Below are positions 1 to 6,898 of a stretch of 10,896 bases of DNA, piece by piece. A program made the translations under genes and the position numbers. The notes under the pieces were generated by a model, which saw nothing but the letters and a program-made list of their open reading frames with translations, did no database searches and was not told the origin of the DNA. The stretch lies in assembly GCA_903903765.1 (NCBI GenBank), contig CAIVAH010000173.1, forward strand, positions 1 to 10,896. The letters run 5' to 3'. The DNA is from an uncultured Methylococcaceae bacterium. GTDB lineage: Bacteria; Pseudomonadota; Gammaproteobacteria; Methylococcales; Methylomonadaceae. The number at the start of each line of letters is the position of its first letter. The stretch's first letter is position 1.

Positions 1-336
1 ATACTCATAAACTCCGGAAAAGACTGTTATTTAAGCAGTTATCGGCTAGATGGTGGAATGCAGCCTATTTATCGGGTGGTATTGCTAAGTTTGTGTTGAG
101 AAAAAGAACGCTTAAATAGGTGTTTGAATTTTACTTTTTCTAATTCAACAAATTAAACATAACATAAGCTATTTCTTTAGCTTTATTATCTAGGGCATCA
201 GGGTGTGACGAATGTTGACCAAAAATCATCTGGTAGTGTGTGTTAGCGAGTATGTTGCCGAAGCTGTAGTGGTTTCGGAGTGGCTAAATCTATCGATTTT
301 ATAAGTGTGATAGAGACTGTCTACGAGTGTGTGTAG
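1..336. other. Left-edge stretch without a convincing gene
   Basis: No complete gene is seen here. Plus-strand frame 1 is open from the window edge to a TGA at 97-99, and frame 3 is open to a TAG at 117-119. Either could be the C-terminal tail of a gene starting outside the window, but the stretch is too short to decide, and I recognise neither peptide. From about 120 to 336 the sequence is AT-rich with stops in the frames I checked. A small imperfect inverted repeat (124-130 with 142-148, TTGAATT/AATTCAA) is mostly A-T pairs and is followed by no T-run, so I do not call a terminator. No tRNA-like fold was recognised. Confidence 0.4.
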
Positions 337-381
337 GAAACCTTCAGGCATAAAAAAGGCCTCTATCAGATAGGAGCCTTT
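337..381. repeat. 45-base direct repeat, copy 1 (left of DUF pair)
   Basis: This 45-base segment recurs in the same orientation at 978-1022 with two substitutions (A/G at 346 versus 987, T/C at 362 versus 1003). It contains a minus-strand terminator hairpin and about 15 further bases (GAAACCTTC then GGCAT), so the match is longer than the hairpin alone. Copy 2 is the natural terminator of tRNA-Phe. Copy 1 ends 6 bases before the stop codon of the DUF2442 gene. The pair brackets the whole DUF4160-DUF2442 unit. Confidence 0.9.
352..381 (-). terminator. Intrinsic terminator of the DUF4160-DUF2442 unit
   Basis: Read on the minus strand, AAAGGCTCCTAT pairs with ATAGAGGCCTTT around a three-base loop, and is followed by a run of six T. 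It begins 6 bases after the DUF2442 stop codon, the expected position for the terminator of this two-gene unit. The plus strand has only three T after the stem, so termination should be mainly in the minus direction. Confidence 0.8.
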
Positions 382-387
382 GGTGTT

Positions 388-633
388 TTATGCGGCTTTG
401 TCTTTTGTTTGCGACATTAACATGCTTTCAATATTTAAATGGTAATCCAATTCAGGCCATTCTATGCCCGTTCCTTGACAAATAAACTGGTAGTTGCTCA
501 ACTGTTTAAAGGTTGCAGCTTGTAGATCTTTGTACCAAGACATAGGTGTTAATATGATTCGACCATCGTCAAGTTCAACATGCAAGTAACGGTCATCAAA
601 ATGCACCGTTTTACCTTTAATTAAAATACTCAT
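388..633 (-). CDS. DUF2442 domain-containing protein
   Basis: An 81-residue protein matching the DUF2442 family, recognised from the order of an N-terminal beta-rich part, a 'DGR' turn with the following 'ILTPMSWY' segment, and the C-terminal 'GTGIEWPELDYHLNIESML' block close to the family's usual G-x-G-I-x-W-P-x-L-D signature. An open frame extends upstream to 672, but the ATG at 631-633 has a good Shine-Dalgarno (AAGGA, about 7 bases away), so I take that start. It overlaps the end of the upstream DUF4160 gene by 17 bases in another frame, implying translational coupling. DUF2442 proteins are small cytosolic proteins without established biochemistry. They often follow DUF4160 genes and are sometimes discussed as toxin-antitoxin-like partners; nothing in this sequence proves that. 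Confidence 0.85.
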   Translation of the reverse strand: MSILIKGKTVHFDDRYLHVELDDGRIILTPMSWYKDLQAATFKQLSNYQFICQGTGIEWPELDYHLNIESMLMSQTKDKAA

Positions 634-844
634 CCCATTTCCTTTCAAATTCAGTGTTATGAATTTCCACAATCATTAAAGCTTTTTTTATATCTTTAGG
701 TTTCATATAACAATCGATAACTTTAAAAGTAGATAATTCGATTTTAGCAAAGTCGCCACTTTTGATTACATGGATATGCTTCGGTTCATGTTCATTTGCA
801 TAAAAGAAAAACTTAAATCCTTCGTAAATCAGTAAAGTTGGCAT
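617..844 (-). CDS. DUF4160 domain-containing protein
   Basis: A 75-residue protein of the DUF4160 family. Signature parts are the N-terminal 'MPTLLIYEGFKFFFYANEHEPKHIHV'-type block (hydrophobic strand, then E-P-x-H-I-H-V), the 'AKIEL' strand, and the C-terminal W-x-x-Y-F. Length is typical. The biochemical function is not established. It is first in a minus-strand pair with DUF2442, whose start lies inside its last codons. No strong ribosome-binding site or promoter is visible upstream of its ATG (a GAAAAGAG run lies about 15 bases away, rather far). By hand count 601-840 is about 29% GC, against about half in two 60-base lines of nadE, which hints at transfer or relaxed origin. Family call is good; a toxin-antitoxin role is only a hypothesis. 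Confidence 0.85.
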   Translation of the reverse strand: MPTLLIYEGFKFFFYANEHEPKHIHVIKSGDFAKIELSTFKVIDCYMKPKDIKKALMIVEIHNTEFERKWDEYFN

Positions 845-977
845 GTTTTACAGTGATACTCTTTTCAACATTATTTGAAACGAATATTAACATAGTCATA
901 TTGGTAAGTATTACATCCTTAGAATTAAATGGACCATTTAGATTGCTAGGTTAGGACCGGAATAATCCCTGTCACCA

Positions 978-1022
978 GAAACCTTCGGGCATAAAAAAGG
1001 CCCCTATCAGATAGGAGCCTTT
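978..1022. repeat. 45-base direct repeat, copy 2 (tRNA-Phe terminator)
   Basis: Second copy of the repeat at 337-381, 43 of 45 bases identical. It starts 9 bases past the 3' end of tRNA-Phe when read along the minus strand and contains that gene's terminator. The repeat does not extend into the tRNA, unlike classical tRNA attachment sites. Sequence on the far side of each copy (before 337 and before 978) is not similar. Confidence 0.9.
993..1022 (-). terminator. Intrinsic terminator of tRNA-Phe
   Basis: On the minus strand AAAGGCTCCTAT pairs with ATAGGGGCCTTT (one G-T pair) around a three-base loop, followed by six T. It lies just downstream of the tRNA-Phe 3' end and completes a self-contained promoter-tRNA-terminator unit. 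Confidence 0.85.
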
Positions 1023-1030
1023 AGAATTCA

Positions 1031-1106
<76 letters not shown>

Positions 1107-1125
1107 GATGCTACAAAAGACGGCT

Positions 1126-1154
1126 ATTAGACTCGATTAATGGCTGCTAGTCAA
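1126..1154 (-). promoter_or_regulatory. Sigma70 promoter of tRNA-Phe
   Basis: On the minus strand, TTGACT (1154-1149, 5/6 to the -35 consensus) is separated by exactly 17 bases from TCTAAT (1131-1126, 5/6 to the -10). The predicted start is about 1119, giving a leader of roughly 13 bases before the mature tRNA 5' end at 1106. Confidence 0.8.
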
Positions 1155-1268
1155 GACTTAATGTAAGTTTTGGCATTAAAATTATTTTCTAGAGTTTAAT
1201 TATGAATCAATTTTGGGTGGAGATTTTAAACATGGGGCGTTATTTGCCATTTATTAGACTTTTAGCGC

Positions 1269-1324
1269 TGTAGAACTGTTAAAAAAGTATGCTAAGATTT
1301 GGTCTTACAATCATTGCAGAGGGG
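1269..1324 (+). promoter_or_regulatory. Candidate promoter and ribosome-binding site of gnd operon
   Basis: An extended -10 (TGC then TAAGAT, 1290-1298, 4/6 hexamer matches with the TG element) lies upstream of gnd. The best -35 candidate, TGTAGA at 1269-1274 with an 18-base spacer, is poor. The ribosome-binding site AGAGGGG at 1318-1324 sits 5 bases before the ATG at 1330 and is strong. The stretch from 1155 to 1268 shows no other structure I recognise. The promoter is moderate evidence; the ribosome-binding site is clear. Confidence 0.5.
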
Positions 1325-1329
1325 CTAAC

Positions 1330-2775
1330 ATGAAGGCGGATATCGGTTTAATTGGTTTAGCAGTAATGGGTCAAAACTTAGTTTTAAATATGAACGACCA
1401 TGGATTTAAGGTGGCTGTTTATAATCGTACCACCCGTGTTGTAGATGAGTTTTTAGAGGGGCCTGCCAAAGATACTTTGGTTGTGGGTACACACTCTTTA
1501 GAAGCGTTAGTGGATAGTTTAAGTAGTCCGCGTATTGTTATGTTAATGGTTAAGGCCGGTGAGGTTGTTGATCAATACATTGATAAGTTAGTGCCTCTGT
1601 TAGCCGCTGGCGACATTATTGTCGATGGCGGTAATTCTTTATTTACGGATACCAATCGCCGTACAGCCAGTCTTAAAGCTCAAAACATTAGTTATATTGG
1701 CACCGGTGTGTCAGGTGGAGAAGAGGGCGCTCGCCATGGCCCTTCTATTATGCCGGGGGGGGATAAAGCGGCTTGGCCCATAGTTAAACCCATCTTTCAG
1801 GCGATTAGTGCGCATGTAGACGCCGATCCGTGTTGTGAGTGGGTGGGTGACAATGGCGCGGGGCATTATGTAAAGATGGTGCATAACGGTATCGAATACG
1901 GTGATATGCAATTAATCTGCGAGGCGTATCAGTTATTGTCAGAGGGCTTAGGCTTAAGTGCTGATGAAATGCACGAGATATTTACCGATTGGAATAAGGG
2001 TGAGTTAAGTTCTTATCTGATTGAGATTACGTCCAATATTTTGGCCTATAAAGATGTTGATGGTTTACCGTTGGTTGATAAGATTTTAGACACAGCAGGG
2101 CAAAAAGGTACCGGTAAATGGACGGGCATTAATGCCTTAGATTTAGGAATTCCCTTAACTCTAATTGGTGAGTCTGTTTTTGCACGCTGTTTATCAGCAC
2201 AAAAATCAGAACGGGTTAAAGCGGCCCAAATTTTACCTAAGACTATGTCAAGTTTTTCTGGCGATAAATCGGTCATGATTAATGCCATTCGTGATGCTTT
2301 GTATGCCGCTAAAATTATTTCTTATGCGCAGGGTTTTAGGTTAATGCGTGAGGCTTCTAAAGAATATAATTTGTCGCTCAATTATGGTGAGATTGCCTTA
2401 ATGTGGCGGGGCGGTTGTATTATCCGTAGTCAGTTTTTAAATGACATTAAGCAAGCTTATGTGGCTAATCCTGATTTAGAGAATTTGTTATTAGCTGATT
2501 TCTTTATTGATGCTATGAAGAGGGCAGATGCGGGTTGGCGTAAAGCGGTGGTGATGGGTATTGAGTTAGGTATTCCTACGCCGGCGTTTTCTTCGGCGTT
2601 GGCTTATTATGATGGCTATAGAACCGAACGTTTGCCGGCTAATTTATTGCAAGCACAACGCGATTATTTTGGCGCTCATACTTATGAGCGCACTGATAAG
2701 CCTCGTGGCGAATTTTTTCATACGGATTGGACAGGGCACGGTGGTAAAACGGCCTCTACAACATACACAGTGTAA
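1330..2775 (+). CDS. gnd: 6-phosphogluconate dehydrogenase, decarboxylating
   Basis: Converts 6-phosphogluconate plus NADP+ to ribulose 5-phosphate, CO2 and NADPH in the cytosol. At 481 residues it is the long homodimeric form, like E. coli Gnd. The N-terminal Rossmann domain shows GLAVMG at residues 9-14 and 'YNRTT' after beta-2, where Asn-Arg-Thr favours NADP over NAD. The substrate block GTGVSGGEEGARHGPSIMPG follows, then the catalytic region with Lys182 and Glu189 in 'HYVKMVHNGIEYGDMQ', equivalent to sheep Lys183/Glu190. The C-terminal helical domain has 'ISYAQGFRLMREAS' and 'RGGCIIRSQFL', ending in the usual His/Arg tail. ATG with AGAGGGG 5 bases upstream fixes the start. It leads a tight operon, with zwf starting 9 bases after its stop. 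In methylotrophs this enzyme also closes the CO2-producing branch of the ribulose-monophosphate cycle. Confidence 0.97.
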   Translation: MKADIGLIGLAVMGQNLVLNMNDHGFKVAVYNRTTRVVDEFLEGPAKDTLVVGTHSLEALVDSLSSPRIVMLMVKAGEVVDQYIDKLVPLLAAGDIIVDGGNSLFTDTNRRTASLKAQNISYIGTGVSGGEEGARHGPSIMPGGDKAAWPIVKPIFQAISAHVDADPCCEWVGDNGAGHYVKMVHNGIEYGDMQLICEAYQLLSEGLGLSADEMHEIFTDWNKGELSSYLIEITSNILAYKDVDGLPLVDKILDTAGQKGTGKWTGINALDLGIPLTLIGESVFARCLSAQKSERVKAAQILPKTMSSFSGDKSVMINAIRDALYAAKIISYAQGFRLMREASKEYNLSLNYGEIALMWRGGCIIRSQFLNDIKQAYVANPDLENLLLADFFIDAMKRADAGWRKAVVMGIELGIPTPAFSSALAYYDGYRTERLPANLLQAQRDYFGAHTYERTDKPRGEFFHTDWTGHGGKTASTTYTV

Positions 2776-2784
2776 GGGGAAATT

Positions 2785-4269
2785 ATGAATGCAGAGCCAT
2801 GCACTTATGTGATTTTTGGGGCGACGGGTAATTTGTCGCGTATTAAGTTAATGCCTGCACTTTATCATTTAGAGTGCGCTAAGCGTTTGCCAGAAGGCAC
2901 CAAGATTTTAGCGGTGGGTCGAAGACCATGGGATCAGCAAAAGTGGTTGGCTGAAGTTAGGGACATGATAGTCACTAAAGTAAAGTCTGAGTTTGATGAG
3001 TCGGTATTTCAGAGTTTTAGTGAGCGGTTGTCTTATCATCAAGGTGATATAGGCCAAGTAGAGTGTTACGCTGAGTTAGCGGCTGTGTTAAATGATAAAG
3101 TTAACTTTTCTCGTAATATGGCGTTTTATTTGTCTATTAGCCCTGCTGACTTTGGCACGGTGATGGAGCGTTTAAGTAAAAATCAGTTGTTTGATGAAGA
3201 TGAAGGCTGGCGCCGCGTTATTATCGAAAAACCGTTTGGTTATGATTTAGACAGTGCGCAGGCTTTGCAAAAACGGATTAGTCGCTATTTAACCGAAGAG
3301 CAGATTTACCGGATAGATCATTATTTGGGTAAAGGCATGGTACAAAACGTTTTAGTGTTCCGTTTTGCTAATGTGATGCTAGAGCCGTTGTGGAATCGTA
3401 ATTATATTGATCATATTCAAATTACCCATTCAGAGGAGTTGGGTATTGAGGGTAGGGGAGATTATTATAATTCCGCGGGTGCTTTACGAGATATGTTGCA
3501 GAGTCATTTGTTACAATTACTCACTTTAGTTACTATGGAGCCGCCCGCAACGATGGATGCGGAATCTTTGCGCGATGAAAAAGTAAAGGTTTTAAAGTCT
3601 ATCCGACCTATTCCTAAAGAGGCGGTGCACAATCATGCCTTTAGGGCGCAATATGCGCAGGGTCATATTAAAGGCGAAAAAGTGAATAGTTATTTGCAGG
3701 AAGATAATATTCCAGAAAATAGTATCACTGAAACTTACGCGTCTATGAAGTTGTATGTGGATAACTGGCGTTGGCGTGGTGTGCCTATTTATATGCGGAC
3801 GGGTAAGCGTTTGGCTAAGGCGCAGTCAACTATTTCGATTTGTTTTAGACATCCGCCTTTACAGTTTTTTCGAGGGACTGATGTGCATTGTATGAATCCC
3901 AATTGGATTTTAATGGGCATTCAGCCAGAAGAGTGTATTCGTATCGAAATGACGGTAAAAGAGCCCGGTCTTGAAATGAGTACGCGTACCAGTAGTTTGG
4001 ATGCCAGTTTTAGGAATCAAGATGAAAAAGCCATTGATGCCTATGAGGATTTGTTATTAGATGTGTTAAAAGGGGATCGGTCTTTATTCTTAAGATTTGA
4101 TGAGGTAGAACACGCTTGGCGTATTGTGGACCCTATTTTGCAAACATGGGCCAATGAGAGAGATTATATTGTTACCTATCCGGCGGGTTCTTGGGGGCCT
4201 GAAGATAGTCGATTATTTGAAAAAAGCGCCCAGTCGTGGCGGAGTTCTTTAACACCGGAGTGTAAATAA
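2785..4269 (+). CDS. zwf: Glucose-6-phosphate 1-dehydrogenase
   Basis: Oxidises glucose 6-phosphate to 6-phosphoglucono-1,5-lactone with NAD(P)+. Its 494-residue length is normal. The coenzyme motif at residues 12-18 reads GATGNLS, where GASGDLA is usual. The substrate signature RIDHYLGK is at 176-183, and '[25 protein letters not shown]' carries the predicted general base His241. Departures from consensus are Gly184 after DHYLGK (normally Glu, Gln or Lys), Asn229 in YYN (normally YYD), and Asn16 for Asp. The reading frame is intact over full length, so this looks like a lineage variant, not decay. AAGGGGA 4 bases before the ATG supports the start. Its stop is directly followed by the pgl ATG with no gap, indicating translational coupling. 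Coenzyme preference cannot be read from the sequence with confidence. Confidence 0.95.
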   Translation: MNAEPCTYVIFGATGNLSRIKLMPALYHLECAKRLPEGTKILAVGRRPWDQQKWLAEVRDMIVTKVKSEFDESVFQSFSERLSYHQGDIGQVECYAELAAVLNDKVNFSRNMAFYLSISPADFGTVMERLSKNQLFDEDEGWRRVIIEKPFGYDLDSAQALQKRISRYLTEEQIYRIDHYLGKGMVQNVLVFRFANVMLEPLWNRNYIDHIQITHSEELGIEGRGDYYNSAGALRDMLQSHLLQLLTLVTMEPPATMDAESLRDEKVKVLKSIRPIPKEAVHNHAFRAQYAQGHIKGEKVNSYLQEDNIPENSITETYASMKLYVDNWRWRGVPIYMRTGKRLAKAQSTISICFRHPPLQFFRGTDVHCMNPNWILMGIQPEECIRIEMTVKEPGLEMSTRTSSLDASFRNQDEKAIDAYEDLLLDVLKGDRSLFLRFDEVEHAWRIVDPILQTWANERDYIVTYPAGSWGPEDSRLFEKSAQSWRSSLTPECK

Positions 4270-4959
4270 ATGCAGGAAAACAGTCGTTGGCATATTTTAG
4301 CAACCGCAGATCAGGTTGCGACGGCCACTTTTGAACATATCTTAACAGCAGCAGAACAAGCCATTGCCGCGCATGGTCATTTTAAAATAGTTTTAGCGGG
4401 TGGCAGTACACCAGAAAAAGTGTATCGCTTATTAGCTAAGGCTAATTTAGATTGGTCTAAATGGTGGGTGTATTATGGGGATGAGCGTTGCTTGCCCGTT
4501 GATCATGCAGACAGAAATAGCATGATGGCAGAACAAAGTTTTTTGCAATCAGTCGCTATTCCTGCGGCACAAGTTTTTACTATTCCGGCTGAGTTAGGGC
4601 CAGAGTTGGGTGCTAAAGCTTATGCAGAAGTCATAGAAAAAGCCTTGCCTTTTGATATGGTGTTGTTAGGGATGGGTGAAGATGGACATACTGCTAGTTT
4701 ATTTCCTGGTCATCTGCATAATTTAGATGCCTTAACGCACGCGGTTTATAACTCACCTAAACCACCTCCAGAGCGAGTTTCTATTAGCGCTAAAGCCTTA
4801 AGTGATACCAAAGAACTGCTTTTTTTAATTACCGGCGCTAACAAACAAGAAGCGGTTAAAGCGTGGCGAGCGGGTGCTGATTTGCCAGTAGCGACTATTA
4901 TTCCGCAGAACTCGGTTGATATCTATATCGATGCGGACGCGGATAACAAAGGTCTTTAA
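4270..4959 (+). CDS. pgl: 6-phosphogluconolactonase (DevB/Pgl type)
   Basis: Hydrolyses 6-phosphogluconolactone to 6-phosphogluconate, the step between the products of zwf and gnd. The 229-residue protein is of the NagB/RpiA-fold Pgl family, with AGGSTPEK at 43-50, YYGDERCLPVDHADRNS from 68, and GEDGHTASLFPG from 136, where His140 is the likely catalytic residue. The length is typical of DevB-type lactonases, not the larger beta-propeller YbhE type. The ATG follows the zwf stop immediately; GGAG at 4257-4260 inside the end of zwf is the likely ribosome-binding site. Gene order gnd-zwf-pgl keeps the whole oxidative pentose-phosphate branch in one transcript. Confidence 0.95.
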   Translation: MQENSRWHILATADQVATATFEHILTAAEQAIAAHGHFKIVLAGGSTPEKVYRLLAKANLDWSKWWVYYGDERCLPVDHADRNSMMAEQSFLQSVAIPAAQVFTIPAELGPELGAKAYAEVIEKALPFDMVLLGMGEDGHTASLFPGHLHNLDALTHAVYNSPKPPPERVSISAKALSDTKELLFLITGANKQEAVKAWRAGADLPVATIIPQNSVDIYIDADADNKGL

Positions 4960-4970
4960 AGTCGTTTTAA

Positions 4971-6047
4971 ATGCAGAGTATTATCGTAAAAACGCCCAGT
5001 GACCTAACGGTCGACTGGGCTCAGCGTGTTGTTAATCAACACGATTCATCTATTGTGGTTTCAAAAGTTGCTGTGGTCGACGTTGATGTGGGTACCACAA
5101 CACGTATTCGACTAAAGGTTGAGCATGATGCACCACAGTTAATTCCAGAGCAATGGTTTGTTAAACTCCCGTCTTTATCTTGGCAAGCAAAGTTGATTAC
5201 TGCTTTGCCACGCTTATTACACACGGAAGTACGCTTTTATAGTGAAGTGACAAGGCCTAAAGCCCTTACCATACCCGCACTGTTAGCGGGGCAAAGTCAG
5301 TTGGGTAAAGGGGCTGTTTTAGTATTATCAGATATAACCAGCACTGATGCCGTACCCGGAAACCCTCGGGATGCCTTGTCTTTAGAACAAGCGACCGCTG
5401 TGGTAAAGCAGTTGGCACATTTTCATGCACATTATTGGGATAAGCCAGATTATAAGCAGCAGTATCATTGGTTAGCCGGGTCTGTGCGCCGAGTTGAAGA
5501 TTTTTTAGGCAGTTTATTAGCCGTACCTTTAATGCAGCGTGGTCTTAAAAAAGCGGCAGACTTAGTGCCTAAAACTTTGCATGCTCAAGCACTCTATTAT
5601 GCGCAACATAGAAGTAAAGCTATGCGCATTTTGATGGGTAATACTCAAACAATGGTGCATCATGATTGTCATCCCGGTAATTTATTTTGGGAGCAATCTA
5701 AACCCGGTTTACTAGATTGGCAATTAGTGCGCTTTGGGGAAGGTATCAGTGATATTGCTTATTTTATGGCGACTTCTTTACAGCCTGAATTAAGAAGGTC
5801 ACATGAAAGAGCGTTAGTGAATATATATACGGATTGTTTGCAAAAAGAAGGAGTTACGGGGTTGGATGCAGAGCAGCTTTTTGAAAGATATCGTACGCAT
5901 TTAGTTTATCCCTTTGAGGCAATGCTTGTTACGTTAGCGATTGGTGGCATGATGCATCTAGAAAGCAATCAGGAGCTTATTCGCCGTACAGTGGCGGCTG
6001 TCGTTGATTTGGATGCCTTTTCTGCGCTAAATAAGCTTTATTTGTAA
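4971..6047 (+). CDS. APH-superfamily small-molecule kinase, substrate unknown
   Basis: A 358-residue cytosolic protein of the aminoglycoside-phosphotransferase/ecdysteroid-kinase-like fold. The visible kinase features are a likely ATP-binding Lys65 in WFVKLP, the Brenner-type catalytic loop HHDCHPGN (230-237, catalytic Asp232 and metal-binding Asn237), and LLDWQ (247-251) whose Asp249 is the DFG-equivalent metal ligand. All key residues are present, so an active kinase is expected. It begins 11 bases after pgl, though without a strong Shine-Dalgarno, and seems to be the last gene of the operon. This family includes kinases for sugars, choline, methylthioribose, homoserine and antibiotics; resistance is not implied. 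Position suggests phosphorylation of a sugar or related metabolite feeding the pathway, but that is inference from context only. No terminator is evident after it. Confidence 0.85.
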   Translation: MQSIIVKTPSDLTVDWAQRVVNQHDSSIVVSKVAVVDVDVGTTTRIRLKVEHDAPQLIPEQWFVKLPSLSWQAKLITALPRLLHTEVRFYSEVTRPKALTIPALLAGQSQLGKGAVLVLSDITSTDAVPGNPRDALSLEQATAVVKQLAHFHAHYWDKPDYKQQYHWLAGSVRRVEDFLGSLLAVPLMQRGLKKAADLVPKTLHAQALYYAQHRSKAMRILMGNTQTMVHHDCHPGNLFWEQSKPGLLDWQLVRFGEGISDIAYFMATSLQPELRRSHERALVNIYTDCLQKEGVTGLDAEQLFERYRTHLVYPFEAMLVTLAIGGMMHLESNQELIRRTVAAVVDLDAFSALNKLYL

Positions 6048-6103
6048 TACAATAAGTCGGTTTAAAAATAGCATTTAATAATTATAATAAGGGGTAGTGG
6101 TTT

Positions 6104-6859
6104 ATGTGTTGGAGTGGAGAAGCGTCAGGTGTTCTAGCCGTCGTAGGCTTAAGTACGGCCGCTTATGTGGCGATTAAACAAGGAGAATCTAAAGAGTTAT
6201 GGATTCCCTTAACGTATTTTGCATTAATGGAGTTGTTACAGGCAGCGACTTATGTTTATATCGATTTATGTGATAATCCGAATAATCAGATATTAACCTT
6301 GCTGGGCTATTTGCATGTAGCGTTTCAGCCTTTCTTTGTGAATATGGTCGCGATGTACTTTATTCCTAACAGTGTTAAATTAAAAATTCGTACCACGGTT
6401 TATACTTTGTGTGGCATTGGTACCTTGGTGATGTTAATCAAAATGTATCCTTTTGCTTGGGCGGGTACTTGTCATGTGGGTATCGAAGGTTTTTGTGGAC
6501 CCAGCGTCTGCTCCACTTCTGGGGCTTGGCATATTGCATGGCAAATGCCATTAAACGGTTTAATGTCTGATCCGGTTAAATGGCTATTTGGCTTTAATTG
6601 GGGTTTACATGCTTTTACATATATTGTGGTTTCTTTTTGTTTGCCGTTAGTTTACGGTTCTTGGCGTTTTGTCGGTTTCCATTATTTAATCGGACCATTT
6701 ATTTCAGATATTACAACTTCTGATCCTAATGAATATGCTGCTGTGTGGTGCTTATTTTCAATTGCTTTATGTGTGTCGGTTATTAAGACACCGATTAGAA
6801 AATATTTGCATGTTAAAAAGTGGCCTTTCTATAAGACAGAAGTGGGTGACGAGTTATAA
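6104..6859 (+). CDS. DUF5765 family multi-pass membrane protein
   Basis: A 251-residue inner-membrane protein that I recognise as DUF5765 from its N-terminus MCWSGEAS, the 'FALMELLQAATYVYID' segment and 'LLGYLHVAFQPFFVN'. Hydrophobic stretches near residues 8-25, 32-52, 64-86, 95-118, 163-188 and 213-230 suggest six or seven membrane spans. Unusual polar residues in or beside spans (Glu-Leu-Leu-Gln, His in YLHVAFQP, His in GLHAF) and a Cys-rich loop at about 120-140 (CHVGIEGFCGPSVC) are conserved-looking features that could bind a metal or a lipid. No catalytic function is known to me. The ribosome-binding site AAGGGG at 6089-6094 supports the ATG. It follows the kinase by 56 bases and may be transcribed with it or separately. 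Confidence 0.8.
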   Translation: MCWSGEASGVLAVVGLSTAAYVAIKQGESKELWIPLTYFALMELLQAATYVYIDLCDNPNNQILTLLGYLHVAFQPFFVNMVAMYFIPNSVKLKIRTTVYTLCGIGTLVMLIKMYPFAWAGTCHVGIEGFCGPSVCSTSGAWHIAWQMPLNGLMSDPVKWLFGFNWGLHAFTYIVVSFCLPLVYGSWRFVGFHYLIGPFISDITTSDPNEYAAVWCLFSIALCVSVIKTPIRKYLHVKKWPFYKTEVGDEL

Positions 6860-6898
6860 TTGATATAGATACAGAATAACTTGGGTGGATATATTGGC

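Noticed and set aside
1..336. Phage or tRNA remnant at the left edge
   Set aside because: No tRNA fold, integrase, or repeat to the tRNA gene was found there; only the terminator repeat at 337-381 links this side to tRNA-Phe.
1711..1911. Minus-strand open frame inside gnd
   Set aside because: It lies wholly within the strongly supported gnd coding region and its product resembles no family. The same applies to minus-strand frames at 2046-2288 and 5036-5224.
6029..6043. AAATAA/TTATTT hairpin at the end of the kinase gene as an operon terminator
   Set aside because: All stem pairs are A-T, it lies inside the coding sequence, and there is no following T-run of useful length.
4971..6047. Aminoglycoside resistance gene
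   Set aside because: The fold is shared by many metabolic kinases, and the setting in a core pentose-phosphate operon argues against resistance.
6061..6088. TTTAAA with a 16-base spacer to a perfect TATAAT before the DUF5765 gene
   Set aside because: A start from this -10 would fall near 6095 and remove the AAGGGG ribosome-binding site at 6089-6094, so it is unlikely to be the functional promoter for this gene.
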